DNA of 64,000 nt from Rhodosalinus halophilus (GTDB lineage: Bacteria > Pseudomonadota > Alphaproteobacteria > Rhodobacterales > Rhodobacteraceae): positions 248,001 to 312,000 of the forward strand of contig NZ_QNTQ01000006.1 of assembly GCF_003298775.1 (NCBI RefSeq), given 5' to 3'. Below, piece by piece: positions 43,613 through 50,763 of the stretch. A program made the translations under genes and the position numbers. Each line of letters begins with the position of its first letter. The stretch's first letter is position 1. A model generated the notes under the pieces. It was not told the origin of the DNA. It saw only the letters and a list, made by a program, of their open reading frames with translations, and searched no databases.

Positions 43613-44395
43613 ATGGACATGGATGCCGCCTATTCCAACAGCGATCACGTGCCCGATTCGGCCGATTACCCCCCGCGCTGGACCGCCGAGGCCGAAGCCT
43701 TCCGGGCGAAGCTCGGGCCGCGCGCCGAGCTCGACCTGCCCTATGGCGATCACCCGCGCGAGCGGTTCGATCTCTTCCGCCCCGAGGGGGCCGCGAAGGG
43801 GCTCGCGGTTTTCGTGCACGGCGGCTACTGGAAGGCCTTCGACAAGTCGACCTGGTCGCATCTGGCGGCAGGCCCGCTGGCGCGCGGCTGGGCGGTGGCG
43901 ATGCCCTCCTACCGCCTTTGCCCGGACGTGCGGATCGCGGAGATCACGCAAGAGATCGCCGCAGCCGTGACCGCGATGGCGGGCCGGGTGGCGGGGCCGG
44001 TACGGCTCGCCGGGCACTCGGCGGGCGGGCACCTCGTGGCGCGGATGTGCGCGCCGGGGATGTTGCCGCCCGATGTGGCGGCGCGACTGGCGCGCGTCGT
44101 GCCGATCTCGCCCGTGGCCGATCTCGCGCCGCTGATGCAGACATCCATGAACGAGATCCTGGCGATCGATGCGGAGGAGGCCGCAGCGGAAAGCCCGGTG
44201 AACCAGCCCGCGCCGCAGGCGCCTGTCACCGTCTGGGTGGGCGGCGCGGAACTGCCCGCCTTCCTCGATCAGGCGGAGCGGCTCGCGCAGGCCTGGGGCG
44301 TGGAGTGGCGCGCGCCGGAGGGGCAGCACCACTTCAACGTGATCGAGCCTCTGGCCGAGCCGGACAGCGCTCTCACGCGGGCGCTGCTCTCCTGA
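43613..44395 (+). CDS. Alpha/beta-hydrolase, arylformamidase (kynurenine formamidase)-like
   Basis: A 260-residue esterase. The HGGYW oxyanion motif in FVHGGYWKAFDKSTWSHLA, the nucleophile elbow GHSAGGHLVARM, and the catalytic Asp/His candidates VGGAELPAFLDQ and EGQHHFNVIEPL match the eukaryotic-type kynurenine formamidase/BD-FAE group. Such enzymes hydrolyse N-formylkynurenine or small esters. A tryptophan-dioxygenase-family protein is encoded in the window but 27 kb away, so the pathway link is weak. It is followed after 65 bases by a TauD-type gene on the same strand. Confidence 0.78.
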   Translation: MDMDAAYSNSDHVPDSADYPPRWTAEAEAFRAKLGPRAELDLPYGDHPRERFDLFRPEGAAKGLAVFVHGGYWKAFDKSTWSHLAAGPLARGWAVAMPSYRLCPDVRIAEITQEIAAAVTAMAGRVAGPVRLAGHSAGGHLVARMCAPGMLPPDVAARLARVVPISPVADLAPLMQTSMNEILAIDAEEAAAESPVNQPAPQAPVTVWVGGAELPAFLDQAERLAQAWGVEWRAPEGQHHFNVIEPLAEPDSALTRALLS

Positions 44396-44460
44396 GCGAT
44401 GCGGCCCGGCAGGGCCGAAGAGCGGTTGCCGCCGCGCGCCGACGCAGGCAGGCTGCGGGC

Positions 44461-45303
44461 ATGAGGATCCATCCGCTCACCGGCTATTGCGGCGCCGAGA
44501 TCGAGGGCGTCGAGGTGCGCGACCTCTCGGCCGCGACCGCCGAGGCGCTGCGCGACGCGCTCGCGCGCTGGGGCGTGCTCGTGCTGCGCGACCAGCACCT
44601 CGAGCGTTCGGAACAGAAGCGCCTGACGCAGGTCTTCGGCCCGCTGATGCGGCTGCCCTATGTGGCGCCGATTGAGGACGACCCGGAGGTGATCGCCGTG
44701 CTCAAGGAGGCCGACGAGCGCGCGGGTGGCGTCTTCGGCGGCGACTGGCACTCCGACTTCAGCTTCCTGCCGAACCCGCCAGCGGGCTCGGTGCTCTGCG
44801 CGCACGAGGTGCCGGAGGCCGGCGGGGACACGGTCTGGGCGAGCCAGACCGCCGCCTGGGCGACGCTGCCCGACGATTTGCGCCGGACGGTCGAGGGGCG
44901 CGCGGCGATCCACGTGGGCAAGCCCTACGGCGTGAAGCACGCCCCGCCAGAGGAAGCGCGGTCAGGCAGTTCGATCCGCATGGTGCGCGGCGACCCCGAG
45001 GCCGACCGCGAGACGCGCCACCCCGCGGTGGTCACCTGCCCGCGGACGGGCGCACGGGCGCTCTTCCTGAACCCGATCTACACCACCCGGCTGGATGGCC
45101 TCACCGAGGACGAGAGCGCGCCGATCCTCGCCGCGCTCTACGCGCATGCCACGCGCCCCGACATCTCCTGCCGCCTGCGCTGGCGCGCGGGCGACGTGGC
45201 GATCTGGGACAACCGGCTGACCCTGCACTACGCGACGAACGACTACGATGGGCACCGGCGATTGCTGACCCGCACCACCTTTGCCGCCGCGCCGCCCGCG
45301 TGA
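44461..45303 (+). CDS. TauD/TfdA-family Fe(II)/2-oxoglutarate dioxygenase
   Basis: A 280-residue non-haem iron dioxygenase. Iron ligands are the His and Asp of GGDWHSDFSF and the distal His of WDNRLTLHYATNDY; the 2-oxoglutarate-binding Arg is in HRRLLTRTTF. This family hydroxylates taurine, phenoxyacetates, carnitine precursors and other acids, releasing CO2 and succinate. The substrate is unknown; a taurine role is possible, but the window already has a taurine transaminase. The start at 44461 was chosen from the typical IHPLTGYCGAEIEGV N-terminus. Confidence 0.85.
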   Translation: MRIHPLTGYCGAEIEGVEVRDLSAATAEALRDALARWGVLVLRDQHLERSEQKRLTQVFGPLMRLPYVAPIEDDPEVIAVLKEADERAGGVFGGDWHSDFSFLPNPPAGSVLCAHEVPEAGGDTVWASQTAAWATLPDDLRRTVEGRAAIHVGKPYGVKHAPPEEARSGSSIRMVRGDPEADRETRHPAVVTCPRTGARALFLNPIYTTRLDGLTEDESAPILAALYAHATRPDISCRLRWRAGDVAIWDNRLTLHYATNDYDGHRRLLTRTTFAAAPPA

Positions 45304-45310
45304 GCGGGCG

Positions 45311-45357
45311 CAACGCGCTTGAACAAAGCGCGTTGCAAGGCGCTTCGAAGCGCCTTG
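45311..45357 (+). terminator. Two tandem perfect hairpins after the TauD-type gene
   Basis: CAACGCGCTT-GAACA-AAGCGCGTTG (45311-45335) is followed without a gap by CAAGGCGCTT-CG-AAGCGCCTTG (45336-45357). Each has 10-base-pair perfect arms, and the two units share the CAA-GCGCTT pattern, as if duplicated. Confidence 0.6.
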
Positions 45358-45479
45358 CGCGGACCCCGACGCTGCGGCAAGAACACCCCCGGGGCGGGGC
45401 GATGGCGTCGCCACACCCGAAGGGTGCGCCCCTTGGCCGTCCTGAACGCCGGGACCTTTCTTTCGAGGGAGGGTCGCCC

Positions 45480-46688
45480 GTGACCGAACGCCCCGCATTC
45501 TACCGCTTCCCCAACGGCGACAAGGCCCCGCTGCCCTTCGCGCCGGAGGAATACGACAGGCGCCTCGCCGGCCTGCGCCGCAGCATGGCCGAGGCTGGCG
45601 TCGAGGTGGAGCTGCTGACCTCGATGCATAACGTCGCCTACTATTCCGGCTTTCTCTACTGTTCCTTCGGGCGGCCCTATGGCCTTGTCGTGACGCCCGA
45701 AACTTCGGTGGTCGTCGCGGCCGGCATCGACGGCGGCCAGCCCTGGCGGCGCTGCCACGGCGATGCGCTGACCTACACCGACTGGGCGCGCGGCAACTTC
45801 TGGCGGGCGGTCGCGCATGTGGCGGGCACCGGCCGGCGGCTGGGGATCGAGGGCGACCACCTGACGCTCGCCGCGCGGGCCGACCTCGACGCGCATCTCG
45901 CGCCGGTATCGGTCACGGACCTGGCCCCCGCCACGATGCGCCAGCGCATGACCAAGTCGCCGGCCGAGATCGCGCTGATCCGGCAGGGCGCGGCGGTGGC
46001 CGACATCGGCGGCGCGGCGATCCGTGACGCGATCCGCGAGGGCGCGCGCGAGATCGACGTGGCCATGGCCGGGCGCGACGCGATGGAGGCCGAGATCGCG
46101 CGGCGCTTCCCCGAGGCCGAGTATCGCGACACCTGGGTGTGGTTCCAGTCGGGGCTCAACACCGACGGCGCGCACAACCCGGTCACCGGGCGCAGGTTGT
46201 GCCACGGCGACATCCTGAGCCTCAACACCTTCCCGATGATCTCGGGCTACTACACGGCGCTCGAGCGCACGCTCTTCCTTGGCGCGCCCGACGCGGACAG
46301 CCTGAGGATCTGGGAGGCCAACGTCGCCGCGCATGAATACGGTATCTCGCTGCTGCGGCCCGGCGTGACCTGCGCCGAGGTCGCGCATCGCATCAACGCG
46401 TTTCTGGAGGAGCGCGGCCTGCTGCAATTCCGCAGCTTCGGCTACGGCCACAGCTTCGGCCTCCTCTCGCACTACTACGGCCGGGAAGCGGGGCTGGAGC
46501 TGCGCGAGGACATCGATACCGTGCTGGAGCCCGGCATGGTGATCTCGATGGAGCCGATGCTGACCATCCCCGAGGGCGAACCCGGCGCGGGCGGCTACCG
46601 CGAGCACGACATCCTGATCGTGACCGACGGCGCGCCGGAGAACATCACCGGTTTCCCGTACGGCCCCGCGCACAACGTCCTGGGCTAG
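45480..46688 (+). CDS. Creatinase (creatine amidinohydrolase)
   Basis: A 402-residue M24-fold enzyme. FLYCSFGRPYGLVVT, IDGGQPWRR, TWVWFQSGLNTDGAHNPVT with H232, GDILSLNTFPMISGYYTALERTLFL, FGYGHSFGLLSHYYGREAGL and EPGMVISMEPM are the blocks I know from Pseudomonas creatinase, including the same numbering of the catalytic His. The enzyme splits creatine to sarcosine and urea. The metal ligands of M24 aminopeptidases are replaced, as in creatinases. GTG 45480 is preceded by GGGAGGG. Sarcosine could feed the dimethylglycine/sarcosine-dehydrogenase-like enzyme encoded at 26745. Confidence 0.87.
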   Translation: MTERPAFYRFPNGDKAPLPFAPEEYDRRLAGLRRSMAEAGVEVELLTSMHNVAYYSGFLYCSFGRPYGLVVTPETSVVVAAGIDGGQPWRRCHGDALTYTDWARGNFWRAVAHVAGTGRRLGIEGDHLTLAARADLDAHLAPVSVTDLAPATMRQRMTKSPAEIALIRQGAAVADIGGAAIRDAIREGAREIDVAMAGRDAMEAEIARRFPEAEYRDTWVWFQSGLNTDGAHNPVTGRRLCHGDILSLNTFPMISGYYTALERTLFLGAPDADSLRIWEANVAAHEYGISLLRPGVTCAEVAHRINAFLEERGLLQFRSFGYGHSFGLLSHYYGREAGLELREDIDTVLEPGMVISMEPMLTIPEGEPGAGGYREHDILIVTDGAPENITGFPYGPAHNVLG

Positions 46689-46696
46689 GATCGAAC

Positions 46697-46719
46697 GGGC
46701 CGGGCGGTGCGCCCGGCCC
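46697..46719. terminator. Hairpin terminator between convergent genes
   Basis: GGGCCGGGCG and CGCCCGGCCC form a perfect 10-base-pair stem with a GTG loop between the creatinase stop and the stop of the secreted-protein gene on the other strand. Confidence 0.65.
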
Positions 46720-46726
46720 CTCGCGG

Positions 46727-47284
46727 TCACTGGCCGAAGCGGCCGAGCGCGCGGTAGTCGATCCCCTCGAGCAGGGCGAAGATCTGCTCCTGATCCTTGC
46801 CGTTGGCCTGCACGAGGATGCGGCTGTCGACGAGGCCGGTCACTTCCTCGTCCTGGATGGCGAATTTCTGCCGGCCGATGCGCTCCACCTTCAGCCCCAT
46901 CGCGGCGGCGTTGGCCAGCATCCCCGACATCGCGCCGACCATCGGGCTGCCGGCGACGATCGTGAGCGACATGGCGCCGTCGCCCCCCTCCTCGCGGTAT
47001 TCCGCTTGCGCCCCTGTGCCGCCGCCCATCATGGCGAGGCCCGCGCTCATCTCGGAGCTGACCTCGCGCGTCCAGCCGCCAGGCGCCTCGGGCAGGAAGC
47101 CGACCAGCGCGTCGGACTGCTTCTCGAGCATCTTCTGACGGGCGTAATCCACCTCTTCGAGAGCATAGGCGATGTCGCCCTCCTCGTAGGCTTCGATGGC
47201 GGACCGAAGCGTGTCGGTGATCTCGTCTGCTGCGGCTGGCAGGGCGACCAGGGTCGCGGCGGCAGCGCATGCGAGCACTTTCAT
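46727..47284 (-). CDS. Secreted hypothetical protein
   Basis: A 185-residue protein with a clear Sec signal peptide (MKVLACAAAATLVALPAAAD, cleavage after AAA likely). The mature part has a helix EAYEEGDIAYALEEVDYARQ like a TPR half-repeat, then a beta-rich segment EYREEGGDGAMSLTIVAGSP and a final GRQKFAIQDEEVTGLVDSRI with VQANGKDQEQIFALLEGIDY. I do not recognise the family. GGGAGG precedes ATG 47284. It is divergent from the small membrane-protein gene and likely periplasmic. Confidence 0.7.
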   Translation of the reverse strand: MKVLACAAAATLVALPAAADEITDTLRSAIEAYEEGDIAYALEEVDYARQKMLEKQSDALVGFLPEAPGGWTREVSSEMSAGLAMMGGGTGAQAEYREEGGDGAMSLTIVAGSPMVGAMSGMLANAAAMGLKVERIGRQKFAIQDEEVTGLVDSRILVQANGKDQEQIFALLEGIDYRALGRFGQ

Positions 47285-47433
47285 CAAAGTAACCTCCCGG
47301 AAACGAACGTGTCGCGGGCGAACCTGCCTGCTCGCCTGCCGCGGTGCAAGCGGCGCACCAAGTGCCGCGTTGCGGCAGGACGGCGTGCCGCGTATCAAGG
47401 CGGCAGGCGCGGCGGCGCCGGAAGGAGAGCGGC

Positions 47434-47700
47434 ATGGCGGCACTCGCACGGCTCGTGATCGTTGGCTTCATCGTGCTGACGGTGATCTACGTCAGCCTGT
47501 CGCTGTGGTCGCGCGCCGTGCGCCGCGAGCGGCTCGAGCAGCGCTGGGCCGAGAAGGGCCGCATCGGCGACCGCGAGGCCTTCGTGCGCCGCGGGCTGGA
47601 GCGCTACGACGCCTCGATCCGGCGCAAGCTGCTGCTGGGGGTCTATGTCATCCCGACGGTGGTCGTGGCAGCGATCATCTATATCACGAACTACGGCTGA
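47434..47700 (+). CDS. Small two-helix membrane protein
   Basis: An 88-residue protein with membrane segments at both ends (ALARLVIVGFIVLTVIYVSL and LLLGVYVIPTVVVAAIIYIT) joined by a charged 45-residue cytoplasmic or periplasmic linker (RRERLEQRWAEKGRIGDREA). GAAGGAGAG precedes ATG 47434. It lies ten bases before the DUF1523 gene, so the two are probably co-expressed. The family is known in this group only as a hypothetical cation/multidrug-like protein, and I cannot assign a function. Confidence 0.7.
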   Translation: MAALARLVIVGFIVLTVIYVSLSLWSRAVRRERLEQRWAEKGRIGDREAFVRRGLERYDASIRRKLLLGVYVIPTVVVAAIIYITNYG

Positions 47701-47710
47701 GGAGGCGGCG

Positions 47711-48352
47711 ATGGTCTACGTGAAGTGGTTTTTCATCCTCGCCTTCTGGGCGGTGGTCCTGGGCTTTCTCCACTACACGCTGCCGCAGCACGACATCGTG
47801 CGGATCACCGATACCTACGAGACGCGGGTGGACTACGGCGAGAATTCGTTGTTCTGGGCATCCGAATCCTCCGGCATGGCGACCGAGGTGCCCGGGCGCG
47901 ACGTGTTCTTCATCCAGTCGCGGCTGACCAACGGCCGGCCGATGATCTACCGCAACGAGGACACCGGCTGGGGCTGGCCGCCCTATTTCAAGTTCGACTC
48001 CGCCAACCTGCAGGCCGACGCGGCAGACCTCCGCTCCACCCAGGATGACCCGCGGTGGGTGGTGGTGCGTCACTACGGCTGGCGAAACGAGTTCATGTCG
48101 ATCTATCCCAACGCGGTGGATGTGCGGCTGGCCGAGGGGCCCGGGGAGCGGATCATCCCCTGGTTCAACATCGTGATCCTGACGCTGCTCGCGGCCTTCG
48201 TCTGGGGAGTCTGGGTGCGCTGGCGACGCTTCCGCCGGCGTCGGGTCGATCCCGTACTGGAGGAGATGGGCGACAGCGTGGCCGATTTCTCGGACGGCGT
48301 GTCAAGGCGCGGCGCGCGCCTGCGCCGGTGGTGGAAGAACGAGCCGGGCTGA
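47711..48352 (+). CDS. DUF1523 family membrane protein
   Basis: A 213-residue protein with an N-terminal membrane helix (KWFFILAFWAVVLGFLHYTL), a periplasmic middle domain with DIVRITDTYETRVDYGENSL and the strongly conserved RLTNGRPMIYRNEDTGWGWP block, and a second helix (WFNIVILTLLAAFVWGVWVR) followed by an Arg-rich tail. This layout and motif are those of DUF1523, frequent in Rhodobacterales and of unknown role. GGAGGCGGCG precedes the ATG. Confidence 0.82.
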   Translation: MVYVKWFFILAFWAVVLGFLHYTLPQHDIVRITDTYETRVDYGENSLFWASESSGMATEVPGRDVFFIQSRLTNGRPMIYRNEDTGWGWPPYFKFDSANLQADAADLRSTQDDPRWVVVRHYGWRNEFMSIYPNAVDVRLAEGPGERIIPWFNIVILTLLAAFVWGVWVRWRRFRRRRVDPVLEEMGDSVADFSDGVSRRGARLRRWWKNEPG

Positions 48353-48355
48353 GGC

Positions 48356-48473
48356 GCGCTCATCGGTCCCTCACGGTCCCTCTTCGCGCCGGCGGGCCGC
48401 GCTGCCGCGTTGGGGAATCGCCGCAGAGGGCCGCCGGTTCCGCGAAGAGCGCCCGCAAGGGCGCGATGAGCGC
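48356..48473. repeat. Long nested inverted repeat between convergent genes
   Basis: Three collinear arm pairs stack into one imperfect stem: GCGCTCATCG with CGATGAGCGC (48356-48365/48464-48473), CTCTTCGCG with CGCGAAGAG (48380-48388/48441-48449) and CCGGCGG with CCGCCGG (48389-48395/48431-48437). The outer arm abuts the soeC stop codon. It fills the whole gap and probably ends both transcripts. Confidence 0.6.
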
Positions 48474-49346
48474 TCAGCGCGCGCCGTAGTAGAGCCCGAC
48501 GACGTGCTCGGCCTCGGCGAAGAAGAGCCAGCGCGATACCGCGACGCCCGAGAGATGCACCAGCGCCGCCAGGGCCGCCCCGATCTTGCCGAAGGCGGGC
48601 AAGAGCAGCACGAGCGGCAGGATCGCCATCAGGATGACCGCCGCAAAGCGCAGCCGCATCGCGTGCCGCCGACCCACGACGAAGACCATCTCGCGCAGCA
48701 GGTAGTTCGGCCCCGTATGCGGCGGCTCGAAGCTGTGCACGCGGCCGCGGTCGCCCAGCCCGGTCGCGGTGCCGAGGTCGGTGCCGGATTCGGCGAAGCG
48801 GCGGTCGCCCCGGACCCACCATGCGAGTTGCAGCACCAGGGCCACGATCAGCAGCACGCGCGCGGCCCCGCTCTCGCCCGCGAAGAGCGCGCCACCGGCG
48901 AGGGCGATCGTCAGGAAGAGCGCCGGCGTGAGCGGCGTGTGCCAGCGTGGCACCGCCTTCATCTGCGTGTAGATCATCGAGGTGGTGACCACCGTGGCCA
49001 GCGCCAGCGCGGCGCCCAGCCAGCCCAGCGGCGCGAGCCGGGTGCCGAAGAACACGAGCCCCGCGCCGTAGAGCGCCATGACCGTCAGCGTGGCCACCGC
49101 CGCCCAGGCCTCGCGCGACAGCCAGCTCGAGCGCCACTGCGTGAAGGCCTTCAGCGCGCGCTCCGGGTGGCCGAGGTGAAAGACCGAGGCCGAAAGCCCC
49201 CCCGCCGCCAGGGCGTAGGCCAGCGCGAAATAGCCGAAGGCGACCCAACCTGTCGGTGCGGGCATGCCGAGCCCGAGGAAGAAGAGAAAGCCGAGACCGG
49301 CGCCGGAGAGCGTGGTGAAGATCAGCAGCGACGGCGCCGGGTGCAT
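48474..49346 (-). CDS. soeC: DmsC-type membrane anchor subunit, probable SoeC
   Basis: A 290-residue integral membrane protein with about eight helices of the DmsC anchor family (LLIFTTLSGAGLGFLFFLGL, FHLGHPERALKAFTQWRSSW, PNYLLREMVFVVGRRHAMRL). It would pass electrons between the iron-sulfur subunit and quinone. The HLGHPERALKAF and LLREMVF motifs are common to DmsC and SoeC. The soe assignment comes from the neighbouring SoeA-like catalytic subunit and the taurine transaminase. Its ATG overlaps the soeB stop (TGATG). Confidence 0.8.
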   Translation of the reverse strand: MHPAPSLLIFTTLSGAGLGFLFFLGLGMPAPTGWVAFGYFALAYALAAGGLSASVFHLGHPERALKAFTQWRSSWLSREAWAAVATLTVMALYGAGLVFFGTRLAPLGWLGAALALATVVTTSMIYTQMKAVPRWHTPLTPALFLTIALAGGALFAGESGAARVLLIVALVLQLAWWVRGDRRFAESGTDLGTATGLGDRGRVHSFEPPHTGPNYLLREMVFVVGRRHAMRLRFAAVILMAILPLVLLLPAFGKIGAALAALVHLSGVAVSRWLFFAEAEHVVGLYYGAR

Positions 49347-50095
49347 CAGCCGCGGCCTCCGGGCAGCCTGTCCAGCGTCCGGTCGAGCCAGCCCAGAAAG
49401 CCGCGTGGCTCCTGCGCCACGGGCTCGAGCGCCGGGGCCGCAGGCATCCGGTCGCGCTCGCGCGGCGGCAGGTACTTGTTGACGGGCCTGGTGCCCTGCT
49501 CGGGCATGAGGTCCATCCCGCCGCGTTCGGCCACGAGGCGCGAGACGGCGCTCTCCGGGTCGGCCAGATCGCCGAAGTGCCGCGCCCCGGCGGGGCAGGT
49601 CCGCACGCAGGCGGGCTCGCGATCCTCTGGTGCCAGATGCTCGTTATAGATGCGGTCCACGCAGAGCGTGCATTTCTTCATCACGCCCTCGGCCATGTCC
49701 ATCTCGCGCGCGCCGTAGGGGCAGGCCCAGGCGCAGAGGCCGCAGCCGATGCAGGCATCCTCCTCCACCAGCACGATCCCGTCCTCCGCGCGCTTGTAGG
49801 AGGCCCCGGTCGGGCAGACCGTGACGCAGGGCGCGTCCTCGCAGTGCAGGCAGGATTTCGGAAAATGGACGAGCTGCGGCGGGCCTTCCTCGGGCGCGAC
49901 CTCGTAGGAATGGACGCGGTTGAGGAAGGTGCCTGACGGGTCCGCGCCGTAGGGGTCCTGATCGGAGAGCGGCGCGCCATAGGCGACGTCGTTCCAGCCC
50001 TTGCAGGCGATCACGCAGGCATGGCAGCCCACGCAGGTGTCGAGGTCGATCACCAGCCCCAGCTTGCGCTCCGTGGTTTCAGGCAGATCGGTCAT
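49346..50095 (-). CDS. soeB: Iron-sulfur subunit with four [4Fe-4S] clusters, probable SoeB
   Basis: A 249-residue ferredoxin-like subunit. Cysteine groups CVGCHACVIAC, CLHCEDAPCVTVC, CIGCGLCAWAC and CTLCVDRIY…CVRTC give four cubane sites, as in DmsB/SoeB/PsrB. It shuttles electrons from the molybdenum subunit to the membrane anchor. ATG 50095 overlaps the methyltransferase stop (ATGA). The last ~40 residues are Pro- and Arg-rich and dispensable-looking. Confidence 0.85.
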   Translation of the reverse strand: MTDLPETTERKLGLVIDLDTCVGCHACVIACKGWNDVAYGAPLSDQDPYGADPSGTFLNRVHSYEVAPEEGPPQLVHFPKSCLHCEDAPCVTVCPTGASYKRAEDGIVLVEEDACIGCGLCAWACPYGAREMDMAEGVMKKCTLCVDRIYNEHLAPEDREPACVRTCPAGARHFGDLADPESAVSRLVAERGGMDLMPEQGTRPVNKYLPPRERDRMPAAPALEPVAQEPRGFLGWLDRTLDRLPGGRG

Positions 50096-50763
50096 GAGGC
50101 CTTGCGCGGTTGGTCGGCTGACGCCGGCGGTCTGTAGGTCACGTAGCTCTTCAGGAAGCCCAGCTTCCACTCACGCCAGATCGTGCTGTCGGGAAAGAGT
50201 GTCTCGAGTTCGGATCGCCGGACTATGGTTGTCGTCGCGACCATGTCGGTCCATGCCGGGAGCTCGCGGTGCCAGCGTCGGATGAAGGCAGCGCGGGTGC
50301 GTTCTGGATAGAACCACCAGAACGGCATGTGGCAATGCGCCTCGATCGGAAACCAGATCGACGGTGTCTGCACCCACCATGCAGGGGCGAGGCGCAGCAC
50401 CTCGCCGGCGAAGGCCGCGCGCTTGTCCGCGTCGCCCACATGCTCGATGACGCTGTTGGAAAAGGCGATGTCGAAACTCATGTCGGCGGCGAAGTCCACT
50501 GCGCAGGCATCCCCGTCGACAAGCGTAATCGCGTGGTGCGAGGGTGGCGCCTCGGGCGGGTTGATACCCGGCAGATTGACCACCGTGATGTCGAGCGGGG
50601 TGGGGCAGTCGTCCCAGAAGCGGGGGTCACCGCCAAGGTCGATGATCCGCTCTCCGCCCTTCAGCCGCATCAAGCGTATGAACTCGGCCATGCGCCGCTG
50701 GCGCGCTGCGGCGGCGAAGGGACCGCGCAGCTGCATCGCCATCTTCAGATAGGAATTCTTCAT
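50092..50763 (-). CDS. Class I SAM-dependent methyltransferase embedded in the soe operon
   Basis: A 223-residue protein with a Rossmann methyltransferase pattern: motif I as RIIDLGGDPRFWDD (LGGDPRFW replaces the usual GxGxG), the acidic end of beta 2 in DITVVNLPG, the D-x-D stretch LVDGDACAVDF, and motif IV/V as FDIAFSNSVIEHVGDADKRAAF. The rest (WWVQTPSIWFPIEAHCHMPF) is typical of methyltransferase_11-like proteins of sugar or cell-surface metabolism. It overlaps soeA by four bases upstream and soeB by four bases downstream, so it is translated from the same message. Role unknown; it is not a usual part of soe operons as I know them. Confidence 0.78.
   Translation of the reverse strand: MKNSYLKMAMQLRGPFAAAARQRRMAEFIRLMRLKGGERIIDLGGDPRFWDDCPTPLDITVVNLPGINPPEAPPSHHAITLVDGDACAVDFAADMSFDIAFSNSVIEHVGDADKRAAFAGEVLRLAPAWWVQTPSIWFPIEAHCHMPFWWFYPERTRAAFIRRWHRELPAWTDMVATTTIVRRSELETLFPDSTIWREWKLGFLKSYVTYRPPASADQPRKAS

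Noticed and set aside
43613-44395. Kynurenine pathway cluster with the tryptophan-dioxygenase-family gene
   Set aside because: The two genes are 27 kb apart with no kynureninase in the window, so no operon claim is justified.
50092-50763. Methyltransferase as an insertion element remnant
   Set aside because: No inverted repeats, target duplication or composition break flank it. The overlaps on both sides show it is a regular operon gene.
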